NCBI RefSeq assembly: GCF_003668045.3
Contig: NW_023276806.1
Span: 259,820,537 to 259,884,536, forward strand
DNA from: Cricetulus griseus
Taxonomy: Eukaryota > Chordata > Mammalia > Rodentia > Cricetidae
Direction: 5' to 3'
DNA length: 64,000 bases
The translations under genes and the position numbers were made by a program. Below the pieces are notes generated by a model. It was not told the origin of the DNA and made no database searches. It saw nothing but the letters and a program-made list of their open reading frames with translations. Positions 1 through 9,954 of this stretch are shown here, piece by piece; position 1 is the stretch's first letter, and each line of letters opens with the position of its first letter.

Positions 1-318
1 TCCTCCCAAATATAGTTTAAATAGCATGTTTTTAAGTGTTTGGTGAGCTCTTTCAACAATCCCCTGGCCCTGGGGGTTGTAGGGAATACCAGTAATATGA
101 CTGATATTTAAATGAGAACAAAATTGCTTGAAGGCTAGACTGGTATATCCAGGGCCGTTATCTGTTTTAATAGTCTTGGATTGGGGTAGGGCCATTAGGC
201 AGGAAAGAACATGATTTATGACATTTTTGGTGGCCTCGCCCGCCTGGAACGTGGCGTAAATGAAACCACTGTAAGTGTCAATAGTCACATGTATATATTT
301 TAATTTTTGGCAGGGGTG
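1..318 (-). pseudogene. pol: Endogenous retroviral integrase core fragment
   Basis: The minus strand from about 318 to the window edge encodes the catalytic core of a retroviral integrase. It shows an Asp in a VTIDTYSG context, a second Asp in KTDNGPGYTS, and a Glu in the QGIVERAH helix, matching the D,D-35-E arrangement. The visible part has no stop. The N-terminal zinc-binding domain is missing because of the internal deletion at about 318-332, where it abuts nucleocapsid in a different frame. The C-terminal domain lies outside the window. Confidence 0.85.
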
Positions 319-331
319 AAGGGGCAGGGGT

Positions 332-1432
332 CTAGATGCCCTCTTGGGATCGAGGTGTCGGGATGCCCTCTGAAGGTTGGGGTGTCATTTTTGGGGAACA
401 TTGTTTAGCAAAATGTCCGGTTTGGTGGCATTTAAAGCAAGCTCTGTTGTTACCTGTTGTTTGTAGAGCTGCACCAATAGCCATAGTGACCCCCTGGGAA
501 ATGCTATGTGAGAGTTTATGAGAAAAGGGGTCAACATCATTGCATGCCCGAATCATTTCCTCAAGGGACTTGTTTTTAAAGATGCCTCTGAGGATATTGA
601 GGCAGATGCTGTTAGCGTTCTCGAAAGCTAGTTGTTTAAGGAGTCTGTTGTCAGTTTCTTCTGTGCCCAAAACCCGTTCTGCGGCCTCTGTAAGCCTCCC
701 TACAAATTCTGTATAAGGTTCATTAGCTCCCTGAATGATCTTGGTGAGGGGTGTAAACATGGACCCTCTGCCTGGGAGAGCCCACCAAGCACCAGTAGCA
801 GCCTGAGAGGTTTGTCCTAAGAGACCTATGGGAAGCTTAATCTGGAGATTCTCAGAGAGAAATTTTCCTTGGCCAGTGAGTTTATCAAGGGTCCATTTTT
901 GGGTGGAGGGTCTTTGTTGGTTTTTGGTCGCTAGGTCTCAGCAATGGTCATAAAATTTAGATTTCCAAGATAAGTATTGCCCGTGGCTAAGGACTGCCTG
1001 TGCAACACGGTGCCATTCGGCTGGGGTGAGGTATCCCTCTCCTGAGAGGGCCTCTAGCAAGGCAAGGATGAAAGATGCAGTGGGACTGTAATTTTTGACC
1101 TGAATTAAGTTTCTTAAGGGCTTTAAATTTTAATTTTTTAAAGGTTTTTTTTTTGGTTATTTCTGTTTGTTTATCTTGGTCCTCATTATCTGACTCAGAG
1201 TCATCCCTATCCCTCTCATAAATTTTATCCTCTGAGTTTTCCTCCTCGTCCTCCTCTCTAGTTGTATGAGTAGAGGAGGGGTCTTGGTCAGAGGAGGATG
1301 GTGTGTATCTGGGGCCCTGGCGATTAGGACAGGAAAGGCCAGCTTAGTGGATTTGGAGATTTTTGGACTGGTGCCTGGTGGAAGGGAGGTTTTAGGGGCT
1401 GTAATGGGCTGAGTGGGGAATCCGAAGATTGA
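332..1432 (-). pseudogene. gag: Endogenous retroviral gag, broken capsid-nucleocapsid part
   Basis: The 332-760 segment reads as the C-terminal capsid domain, with a major-homology-like stretch near its start, followed by one CX2CX4HX4C zinc knuckle typical of nucleocapsid. The same frame extends upstream of 760 but meets a TGA stop at 938-940. Further up, around 1130-1430, the capsid leader changes frame. A run of nine T at about 1144-1152 is a likely place for an indel. An acidic stretch is encoded around 1180-1270. Nothing here can give a full Gag. Confidence 0.72.
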
Positions 1433-2263
1433 TCAGCCAACTGTGGTCTGGAGGGATGTGAGTTCTAGGGAGAGTTGTGACAACTCCTGCTGTAATTGTA
1501 AGACCTCTTTAAGTTCTGATATCTGTTGGGTGAGATGTTTTTTAGCTTGAATTAAGGCCTCTGTGGAAGATGGGAGAAGGGGAGCCGAGGCATAGGGTGG
1601 AGGTCCTGTAGGGGCAGTAAAGCCCGCGAAGGGAGGCCAGTTGGGGTTGTAATAATCAGCTGCCCCTTCTTTTAGATCCTCCTTGTCTGAGTGACTTAGG
1701 TGGTCAGTTTCTGGTTTGGGGTTTAAATTAAAAATAGGGTAATTTTTAAGATTTTTAGGGGAATGAGGCTCGAGGCCCTGTAAAGAGGGATAAAGATTAT
1801 GGGAAGGTTTTAACGGAGGTTTGTCTGTAAGATGTGACAGGGGCTTTTGGGTCTCTTCAGGGGGCATAGGGATGGAGATCGAAGGACAGGGAGAAGATGG
1901 AGGTTTGTCTATGGGGCAGTCAGAAACAAGAGAATGAGCGCAAGAGAGGGGCTCGAGAAAGTTTTTAATTGCAGAAGTAAGGTGAACAGAGCCAGGGGAG
2001 TTAATAAGAGTCCAATAACTAAAAGTCTGTGAGGGAATTGCCTCAAGTCCCTTTTCTTTGAGTAATCTATTAAGATCCTGTCCGACTTTTTCCCAAGTTA
2101 GGGGATGAATATCTGGGCTTTCTAAAATGACCCATGGACATGTTTTTGACAAAAAGGCAAAAAACTGAATCAAGTCCTTACATTTTACTCGAACTCCTCT
2201 TTCCCAAAAAGAAGTCTTAAAATCCCTAATGAATTTGACTTCCTTAGACAATTTTTGGCCCAT
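1433..2263 (-). pseudogene. gag: Endogenous retroviral gag, matrix and proline-rich part
   Basis: This is an open frame of 276 codons starting MGQ, the usual N-myristoylation start of a betaretroviral Gag. The first ~110 residues resemble a matrix domain (Lys/Arg-rich, with a Trp-containing helical core). The rest is Pro/Ser-rich and ends in a Gln/Leu-rich heptad-like helix (about residues 235-275). The frame stops before capsid, and capsid continues in other frames to the left, so Gag is not intact. An N-terminal Gag fragment could in principle be made, but I see no reason to assume it is expressed. Confidence 0.75.
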
Positions 2264-2439
2264 ATTATCGAACGGAATGAGGGGTGACTTACCAGGGAAT
2301 CAGTCACTCATGAGTGGTGAGAGCTTTTCCCAGACCAGCGTCCGTCGCAATCCAGCGAGCAGAACTTCCTTGTCAGTGTGCACTACCGAGGTTTCCTTGG
2401 GGGTGGGGGTCTCCATTCGGCGAAGAATCCGTACCTTGG

Positions 2440-2457
2440 GCCGCACGTTTGGCGCCA
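2440..2457 (-). other. Retroviral primer-binding site, tRNA-Lys type
   Basis: The minus strand reads TGGCGCCAAACGTGCGGC. This differs at two positions from the 18-nt site complementary to the 3' end of tRNA-Lys1,2 that is used by many betaretroviruses. It sits two bases inside the proposed LTR end and about 180 bp upstream of the gag start, which is the expected position for starting minus-strand DNA synthesis. Confidence 0.8.
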
Positions 2458-2459
2458 CC

Positions 2460-2751
2460 TGCCCCATCCAGAGGGGCTCCGGTAATTCGTGAGTCCAAGG
2501 TGGATCAAGCCTGAATATAATGGGCGGGAAAGAAGAGCCAGACCAAGCAGGATCATTGTCAAGGTCTAACTTTATTGAAACCAAGGGGCTTTTTAAAGAG
2601 AAAGGAGGAAGCAGAGAAAAGGAGGTGGGGGGAGGAATGAGTATTAATTGCTTCTCAGGCCAGGTCCCGGAACCTGAGGGGTGGGATGCTAGACTGGCTG
2701 GCGGCTAGCTAGGCATGGGGGAGGGTCGCCAAGGCTGGCTTCTGACAGGCA
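2460..2751 (-). repeat. 5' LTR of the endogenous retrovirus
   Basis: The right border is proposed where the minus strand begins TGCCTGTC and the left border where it ends GGGGCA, two bases before the primer-binding site, giving about 292 bp with TG...CA ends. Inside, the minus strand has a TATA-like TTTAAAA near 2593 and a polyadenylation signal AATAAA at about 2570-2575, in the U3-R-U5 order expected. The right end is the less certain border because the target duplication partner is outside the window; it could lie up to about 10 bp further right. Confidence 0.7.
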
Positions 2752-2784
2752 GGGTCACCAGATACCTCCTGAGGACAAAGAGGA

Positions 2785-2959
2785 CAAGGAATGCCTCAGA
2801 AATTAATAGCAATCAGGCTAAGTGTAGAGGCATACACCTGTAATTCTAGCACTTGTGCTGTGGATGCAAAAGGATCAGGAGTTAAAGGCTAGCCTCAGCT
2901 ACAAAAAAAAATAGAGAGCTGCCTAGGCTACAGAAGACCCTGCCACTACCCACCCCCTG

Positions 2960-3011
<52 letters not shown>

Positions 3012-3014
3012 ACA
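2785..3014 (+). repeat. Degenerate B1/B4-like SINE followed by a (CA)n tract
   Basis: From about 2818 to 2945 the sequence resembles a diverged B1-type SINE ('cacctgtaattctagcactt'). A (CA)n tract at 2963-3014 follows the A-rich end. Confidence 0.6.
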
Positions 3015-3922
3015 AAAGGAAAGAAATTAGGGGTCAGATCTGAGGGTGGGGAGTTCTTGATAAACCAACTTAGAGTTCTTGCTAAGTGGATTTAAAAAGA
3101 CGTTCACCAGTGGGGCCTAGGAGAAGGCTCACGAGCCTAACTAAAGTTTGGCCAAGAAAAGAATCTTTGTCAGAGAGCACAGTGGTTACAGTATGGACAG
3201 ATGAGGAAGATTCTGCTAAACATTAAACCATTCTTAAAGGTCATTTGCTGGGCGGTTGAGAAGAACCCCCCCACCCTCCTCCACCACATAAACACACAAA
3301 CATACACCACAACACACACATAAAGGGAACTTGACCCACTGGGCAGGAGCCTTCCCGGCTGCTGACAAGTGACAGGGATGGTGACCAGAGAGTCTTTTTT
3401 GGTCATGTGAGTGTGCCAGAAGAGACCAGTGGCCACTGGGCAAGCACAAGCCCTTCAAGTTCTGTGTCCTGGCTGCTGAGGAAGAGTCTCCAACCTTTAT
3501 TCCTAGGACAAGAGCAAGGCTCCAGTTCTCGGAAGGAGGGGCAGAGCCTACTGCCAATGACAGGGAGTAACCTCTCCTCCTGGACTTGGGCCTGGAAGAG
3601 GGCTGCCCTGTGGGTCTGCTATCCCAGGCCAAGTGCACCTGGGATGGTCAGGTTGCCCACAAAGTGTGTCCTGCTATTTGTCATGTGCACATGATCAACA
3701 GACAGAATATGACACATGTAGCCTGTAGATCTGGAGATGGGGAATCCAGGCCTTGTGTTATGCACAGCGCACACTGACTGCCACTGAGCCACACCCCAGT
3801 TCTAAAATGGCTTTTATTTGGGAATCAACCAGTGCCTCACTGGTGTAAAAGCAAGTGTGTTCCAGTGAGCGGAGCAGTGCCACCCCTGAGCAGCTGAGCC
3901 TGGGTTCTATGAGAAAGCAGGC
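3015..3922. other. Intergenic spacer, no gene recognised
   Basis: Unique-looking sequence with a short CA-rich patch near 3290-3320. Overlapping frames of 63-134 codons occur on both strands, but they lack domain character and splice context. I see no RNA gene. Confidence 0.5.
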
Positions 3923-4102
3923 TAAGGAGCTAGAGAGATGGCTTAGAGGTTAAGAGCACTGGTTGCTCTTCCAGAGGTCCCCAGTTCAATCCCCCAGCAA
4001 CCACATGGTAGCTCACAACCATCTATAATGAGATCTGGTGCCCTCTTCTGGCCTGCAGGGATACATGTAGGCAGAACACTGTATATATGATAAATAAATC
4101 TA
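3923..4102 (+). repeat. B2 SINE
   Basis: The tRNA-derived head ('agagagatggcttagaggttaagagc' type), the body ('aaccacatggtagctcacaacc') and the A/T-rich tail with AATAAAT are all present, so this is a near full-length B2. Confidence 0.93.
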
Positions 4103-4654
4103 ATCCCAGAGACTCCCAGAGTTCTTACCTCCGCCATTGTCCTTGCCCAAGCTGACCCACGGGGACTCTCTGGGAAGCGCATCCCCAGTGTCCTATCCTG
4201 GCAGAGCTTTGCTCTGGCTCCCAGCTCCCCCGCCTCCAGCATTTCCCTCTTCCCACTGAGCACTGTGTCTAAGGAACCCACTTTTCCATTTTTACTTCTT
4301 CTCTGTGACTCTAGCCAGAAATCGTAATTGCAATGTAGGGCTTCTAATTTTCTGCTTCAAAAACTGACAAAGCTTACAGTGAGCCACTGAGAGCCACTTG
4401 GCTTTCATTTCACAGGTTGGAAAACATGCATGTGCTCAGTGGCTTTCACAGGATGCCACTGTGAAAACCTGATCCTCCCTTCCATCCTTCTCTAGGTATT
4501 CCCAGCATGGATCCCTCATTCTGGTCCTCTGCTTACCAACAGGCCACTTTAAAGCAAGAGTGGTAGGAGCTAGCTTTCATAATGTCGTTCTGAGAAACCA
4601 AGAGCAAATGCTGACAATGTGACTGTAAATATCTGCATTAAAAGCAGCTCTGGG

Positions 4655-4850
4655 GGCGGGTCATAGTGGTATAAGCCTTTAGCCCCAGCATTTGGGAGGC
4701 AGAAGCAGGTGGATCTCTGTTAGTTCGAGGCTGGCATGGTATACAAAGTGGGTTCCAGGACAGCCAGGACTGTTACACAGAGAAACCGTGTATTAAAAAA
4801 CCAAAATCAAAACCAAAAAAAAAAAACAAAAAAAAACCTTAAAAATTAAA
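4655..4850 (+). repeat. B1 SINE with A-rich tail
   Basis: A diverged B1 ('agccccagcatttgggaggc') ends in a long A-rich tail at about 4793-4855. Confidence 0.88.
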
Positions 4851-4855
4851 AAAGG

Positions 4856-5479
4856 TGTGGCAGTTCTGGGAGGTTTGATGGGTGAAGTGCTAGCAGTTTT
4901 CAAAACAAAAACATTTAAAATCAAAAGTTAAAATTGGGGGCAGCAATTCATTAAAAAGTCACCTTCAAATGAGCCTTCAGACTTAGACAAAACAACTCAT
5001 GAACAATAGAGCAAAAGGGGTCCCCCCAGGAATTCAAAGGAAACAGCCCAGAGTGAGTGAAAATTCAAATTCAAGATCACAGGCTATCCCCTGACTGGTT
5101 AGGATGGAGCAATGTGGCCTAGAATGACCCTTTTGCATTCCTACAGGAGAACCAACAGTGCAAGCCTTGTCCCAACCCTAAAGAGCACAGCCTCTAGGCT
5201 GTATACCTGGAAGCAATTCTGACTGCAACACCCCAAGAAGGAGCCCTGACAGAGCAATGACCCCAAGGACAGAATCTCCTAGACAGGCAGAGCACCTACA
5301 GGGAGACGGATATGGAGGTAAGGCAATGGTGGGCGGTGTCCTCTCAGGTCTATGTCTAAATACCAAACCCAGCTACGAAACCCTGACTCCAGAAAGAGCA
5401 ACTTTTGAGAAGGAAAGATTCACAGCCTACACCTCACACCAAACTGGGAGCCACTCTGGTTTCCCTAGAACTTTGTGGT
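4856..5479. other. Intergenic spacer, no gene recognised
   Basis: No repeat I can name and no coding signal. The open frames at 5178-5366 and 5257-5505 overlap on opposite strands and look like chance. Confidence 0.45.
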
Positions 5480-5581
5480 CATGCTCTGGGCACACAGAAC
5501 ATTGAACAGGGACCATGCTCTGGTCACACAGAACATTGAACAGGGATAAGGCTCTGGGCACATGGGACATTGAACGGGAAC
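5480..5581 (+). repeat. 34-bp tandem repeat, three copies
   Basis: A unit of the form 'catgctctgggcacacagaa...ttgaacaggga' occurs at 5480-5513, 5514-5547 and 5548-5581. Copies 1 and 2 are nearly identical; copy 3 is more diverged. Confidence 0.85.
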
Positions 5582-6316
5582 CCAGTGCAGCCACACCTGA
5601 GAAATAGACTCAGCCCTACCTTGGTCCCACCTCATGATTGTGAAGGTCAGATAAACCCACAGGCACAGCCCTGTATGGAAGGAAGAACAAAACATCCTCA
5701 GAAGGAACAGAATGATGCTCACGTGAGCAAGGACACACTCGGTGTCCCCCCAACCTGCAACATTCTTGTCCCAGGAAAAGGTGTCCCCTAAGCACAGGAT
5801 AAACTGGTCAGGGCAATAGATGGCTCAGTGGGGAAAGTCTGACTGCCATGTCTGACTTCCACTTCACACAGTGGAAGGAGAGAAGCAGTTCCTACGCACT
5901 GTCCTCTGACCTCCAACATGTGCACAGTAACACACATGCATGTACACGCACAAGCACACCTGAACACATGCAACCAATCTCCAGAACCAGATGTAGAAAA
6001 GACACAGGTAACAGAGCAGGCAGAAGCCTGTGCGCACCCTGGCGCCCGTGGATGAATTTAAAGCATAAGATTACGACTGTCAGAGAAACGGGAGGCTTGG
6101 GCGAAAACCGAAATAAAGAGAATCCTTGACCTTAAGCATCAGCATTTTGGACACCACAGGGAAGATTTAATCAACTGAGATCTGCCCAAGCCTAAGCAGG
6201 GCAGGGAAGAAGCCTGAAGACGAGCAGAGAGCAGCGACCTGGGCTCCAGCAGGCCAAGCTAGTCACACCAGAGTCAGAACTGCAGAAGAGGGTAGGAGCT
6301 GGGGATGTCCCATTTG

Positions 6317-6317
<1 letters not shown>
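5582..6317. other. Intergenic spacer, partly SINE-like
   Basis: 5810-5990 contains a degenerate tRNA-derived SINE-like stretch ('atggctcagtggggaaag', then CA-rich). The rest is unassigned, with no coding support. Confidence 0.4.

Positions 6318-6367
<50 letters not shown>
6318..6367. repeat. (CA)n microsatellite
   Basis: About 25 uninterrupted CA units. Confidence 0.97.
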
Positions 6368-6371
<4 letters not shown>

Positions 6372-6514
6372 TTAAGTTCAACAATCAAGAAGCCCCAAAT
6401 AGAACAAACACACAAATGCATACACAATCATAAAAAACAAATAATTTAAAGATTTAAAAAAAAAAGCCTCAAAAAGCTGCAAGGGAGAGTCCTCCCTGTG
6501 CCCAGTAGAAACTG

Positions 6515-6703
6515 TGTATTCTTTTTTTTTATTATTATTATTATGTATAGAGTTCTGCCTGCATGTATGCCTGTAGGCCAGAAGAGGGCAGCAGATCTCA
6601 TTACATATGGTTGTGAGACATCATGTGGTTGCTGTGACTTGAACTCAGAGCCTTTGGAAGAACAGGCAGTGCTCTTAACTGCTGAGCCGTCTCTCCAGTT
6701 CCC
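6515..6703 (-). repeat. B2 SINE
   Basis: B2 in minus orientation, beginning with a T-rich/ATT tract at 6521-6543 and ending in the head complement 'gctgagccgtctctccag'. Confidence 0.92.
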
Positions 6704-7660
6704 AATTGTGTGTATTTTCATCGGTAGCCACCACCACGGGGCAGGTGACAGGCACAAAGACCCTGGATGCTGAGTAGCCTGAGCACCTACTGTGTCTAAG
6801 ATGTCGATCCTGTTTGCTGGAAGTGACCATGTCACACAGCACAGTGGGTTGTCAAAGTGCTGGCAACTAAGGTCCACACTGGAACCATTCCCTACTGAAA
6901 GCTGTAAAAGTCACCAGGAAGCCACCGACTAGGTGCTGCTTGACCGTAGAAGAGTGTCACTGAATGTCCCCACATGCAGGCAAACATATACCACAGAAGT
7001 CCAGAAAAGGTAGCACTTGGGAGCTGGAGCCCCCTCATCCCTGGCGTGCCTCTAGTTCCTCCTAGTGGCAGAGCTCAGCACTGTGCTTGCAAGAAAGGAC
7101 AAACCTTGAGGGGCAGTCTCCAGGGTAACAGCACAGCAGGACTGGTGCCCAGGAGCTGAGGGCGGAGACACTGAGAGAACAAAGTCAGGAGAGATGACAC
7201 CTACAGGCCAGAAGCAAGGTAGTGAAGCCTGAGGAAAGAAGTGACTGTCAACTCCCAATCTAGAACTGTATCTAAGGAAAGAGGAGCTACAGAAGCCATT
7301 CAACAATGGGATGTCCAAAGTCATGACAGCAGAGGCTCAGCTCACACAGCCATATGATCAGAGGGGACTGTGGAGTTACAGGAGAAATGAAACCAGAGAA
7401 AAATCTCCAGGATCTGGGATTGGATGAAGAATTCTCACACTGAGCATCAAAAGCAAGGTCAGGGTGTAGAGAGATGGCACGGCGACTTATACAAGAGACT
7501 TCAGCATCTACAGAATTGGGTGTCTTGCTGTCATGGAAGCGCTGGAATCAATCTCCTGCAGACACTGATGGATAATTCTGCAGTCCACAGAAAGTCTTCC
7601 CTGTGGACCAACAGGAGGAACTTGGATACTCACAACAGATCTTTCTTACTGGCCAACATT
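6704..7660. other. Intergenic spacer, no gene recognised
   Basis: No recognisable gene. 7370-7640 resembles a degenerate mouse-type SINE/L1 mosaic, but I cannot assign it. Confidence 0.4.
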
Positions 7661-7810
7661 ATTTGTTTTTTGAGACAGGCTTTCTCTGTAGCTTAAAGGC
7701 TGTTCTGGAACTAGCTCTTGTAGACCAGGCTGGTCTCGAACTCAGAGATCCGCCTGCCTCTGTGCTCCCAAGTGCTGGGATTAAAGGCTCGAGCCACCAA
7801 TGCCCGGCCC
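7661..7810 (-). repeat. B1 SINE
   Basis: Full-length B1 complement from 'tttttgagacagg' to 'gccaccaatgcccggcc', containing the 'agctcttgtagaccaggctgg' form that I associate with cricetid B1. Confidence 0.95.
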
Positions 7811-8283
7811 TATTAGCCGCCATTTTAAACCAGCCAGTGCCTGTGGATAGAGTAGTCTAGTGTTTTCATAGGTGGAGCAGCCAAGCTGTGCCATGTGTAC
7901 ATCTCAGGCTTCGGAGAGTAATCGGAAGTCAGTCCCGCCACCAGTGTGAATAGGTAGTGGGGCAAGGGGATGTGGCGTCTCAGCAGCTGGCATGTGCCCT
8001 ATTCCTGAGGACACGTGTCTGCACATATGTGAGTCCAAGAGGTGAAACTCTAGCATGTACATTCCACATGAACTTCAGCTATGCTCACACGACCTTCCAT
8101 TATAATGAAAATAGAACTATGAATACCACCACATGTATTTAATCAACAACAGGTGGGGCAAAGTACAAGGAACACCTCTCAAGCATGCCATAGAAACGAG
8201 TGTGGAAGTAAGGAATGAAGAAAAATTCTAACGGGTGGGGGAGTACAGACACCAGGTCAGAACTGACAAACGAATAGACTGTG
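7811..8283. other. Intergenic spacer, no gene recognised
   Basis: Nothing recognised on either strand. Confidence 0.4.
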
Positions 8284-8520
8284 CTGTGGTTTGAATGAGA
8301 ATGCCCCCACAGGCTCACCTTTGAATACTTGGTCCCTGGTAGAAGAAATGCTTGGGAAGGACTAAGACATGTGGTCTTGTTGGAGGTGTCATTGGGTGTG
8401 GGCTTTGAGGGTTCAAAAGGCTTGTGTCACTCCCAGTGGGCTCTCTGCCTCCCACTTGTGGATGGAGATGTGCGCTCTCAGCTGCTGTGTTCCTAGACCC
8501 AACAGGTATGCTGCTGAGAG
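8284..8520 (+). repeat. Old rodent dispersed repeat (L1 3'-end or LTR type)
   Basis: The 'gtggtttgaatgagaatgcc...tttgaatacttggtcc...tttgggaagg..tgtggtcttgttggagg' pattern is a common rodent interspersed repeat. I recognise the pattern but not its exact family. The sequence diverges after about 8500. Confidence 0.6.
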
Positions 8521-9011
8521 ACATCCAAGGTCCCTGGTGTGCCTTGTAGGCTCTGAAACAGCCACATAGAGTGATGGGGAGTCCTTGTGTCAAAGAGATG
8601 AGACTGGGGAGCCTGGTGACTGTTTCCTTATGGCTCTGATGTGTCACAGAGCCAAGCAGCAGTAACAGTTGATGGCATGTTCTGTTACCGTGCTCCACTT
8701 CTCTCCCTAAGGTCGTGGCGTTCAGGACTTTCCTACTCCACAGCGACACCATTACATCTGCAATTGTCCCTGGCCCCAGTGATCTGTGTCTGGGTGTGTC
8801 CAGTGGAAGTGCCATAGTCATGTGGGGTGGAGGTCTTCTGTCTTCACAGCTGCTCTTACTCACCAAGCATCCCCCAGCTCAGGACTGTTTCTACTGGAGC
8901 TGGTCTGGGACACAGGATAGAAAGTAGTAGAGAGAGCTGTGACACCTCTCTCTAACCATCATGAGCCGTGTCATCTGAACAGCAAACTCATGCTGAGTCT
9001 TAAGACCAGCT

Positions 9012-9142
9012 TTGGAGCTGGTTGGTGGTGGGGCACACCTTTAATCCCAGTACTAGGGAGAAAGAGGTAGACTAATCTCTGAGTTCAAGGCCAGCCTGGT
9101 CTACAAAACTACAGAGAACCCTGGCGGGGGGCGGGGGGGGGT
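9012..9142 (+). repeat. B1 SINE with G-rich end
   Basis: B1 body 9012-9121, followed by a G-rich tract 9122-9142 in place of the usual A-tail. It lies just beyond the Wdr4 polyadenylation site. Confidence 0.85.
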
Positions 9143-9169
9143 GAGCTTTGGAGGCCGCTGATGCAGAAA

Positions 9170-9763
9170 GCTATGCAAAGTTTGTCTTTATTGATTCTGT
9201 GTTTGTGTTCTGCAGTGTGCAGAGTTCAAAGCGATGGACCCCATCACCAGTCATTCCCTGGACATCAAGGTCTGGCCAAGGTCACATCTTTATACGTGTG
9301 CCCTGTAGCAGGCCTGCTCCAGCACCGATGCCAGGCCTGCTTGAGACTGAGGCCCTCACCATGTGTGGCTTCGTGAGTACAGAGCAACAGCAAGCAGCTC
9401 CATGTGAGCCATTCTGTGCACACCAATGGCGTGGACACAGGTCCTGCTCGCAGGACTCCTAGAGACGATCTGCGGGCAGACAGACAGATGTATGTGGTGC
9501 TGCAGGTCAGTGTATCCTTCAATGTGAAGGTGCTTCCACAGCGCTATGCAGAATCATTAGCTAGGCTAACACACCACGTCCTTCCTGCCACTGGGAGGCA
9601 GGTAAGCGGGAGGCTGTCCTCCGTGACAAAGACAGTTGTGGAGCTAGTAGTGGGGACTGAGCTGCCATGACCTCCCTCTCTCCTTGTGGATGAACCAGGC
9701 AGGAGGGAGGAGGGAGAGTGGCCCATGAGGCCTCAGGGCTGAGAGCTGCTGCCAAGCTCAGGG
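9170..9763 (-). other. Wdr4: Wdr4 3' untranslated region and polyadenylation signal
   Basis: Minus-strand AATAAA at 9192-9187 lies about 575 nt after the stop, predicting cleavage near 9165-9175. No closer canonical signal was noticed. The exact 3' end is inferred. Confidence 0.65.
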
Positions 9764-9954
9764 TCAGCAACCAAGGGCTGACTGCTCGGAGCATGCCTTT
9801 TTGGTCTGTTCTGGGGACTGTGGGAGGGGGCTCCTTTGTCGCTTCTTCTTCAGCTGCTGCTGTAGTCTCTCTTCTTTCTTCTTCAGGTAAGAGGTCATGT
9901 TGTCAAAGGTGGCCTTGTAAAGACTGCGGAAGCCATCATCTGCACCCACAGAGC
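9764..9954 (-). CDS. Wdr4: Wdr4 terminal coding exon 11
   Basis: 191 nt including the stop at 9766-9764. It encodes GSVGADDGFRSLYKATFDNM and the highly basic C-terminal helix before ending SALGC. The Lys/Arg-rich tail is typical of mammalian WDR4. Confidence 0.95.

Larger units (their letters stand above)
1..2751 (-). mobile_element. 5' part of a defective endogenous betaretrovirus-like provirus
   Basis: Reading the minus strand from 2751 downward gives an LTR, a lysine-type primer-binding site, a gag matrix frame that starts at a myristoylation-type Met-Gly, a capsid-nucleocapsid region, and an integrase fragment that runs off the window edge. This order is that of a class II (ERVK, betaretrovirus-like) provirus. 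Protease, reverse transcriptase, RNase H and the N-terminal part of integrase are absent, because nucleocapsid is followed within about 20 bases by integrase. Gag is interrupted by at least one stop and one frame change. The element is therefore a non-autonomous relic. I cannot name the family. The 3' half, including any env and the second LTR, lies outside the window. Confidence 0.88.

Noticed and set aside
2300..2584. 94-codon minus frame upstream of gag
   Set aside because: It covers the LTR R-U5, primer-binding site and leader, so it is non-coding retroviral sequence.
8315..8866. 183-codon minus frame
   Set aside because: It overlaps an old dispersed rodent repeat and shows no protein family features.
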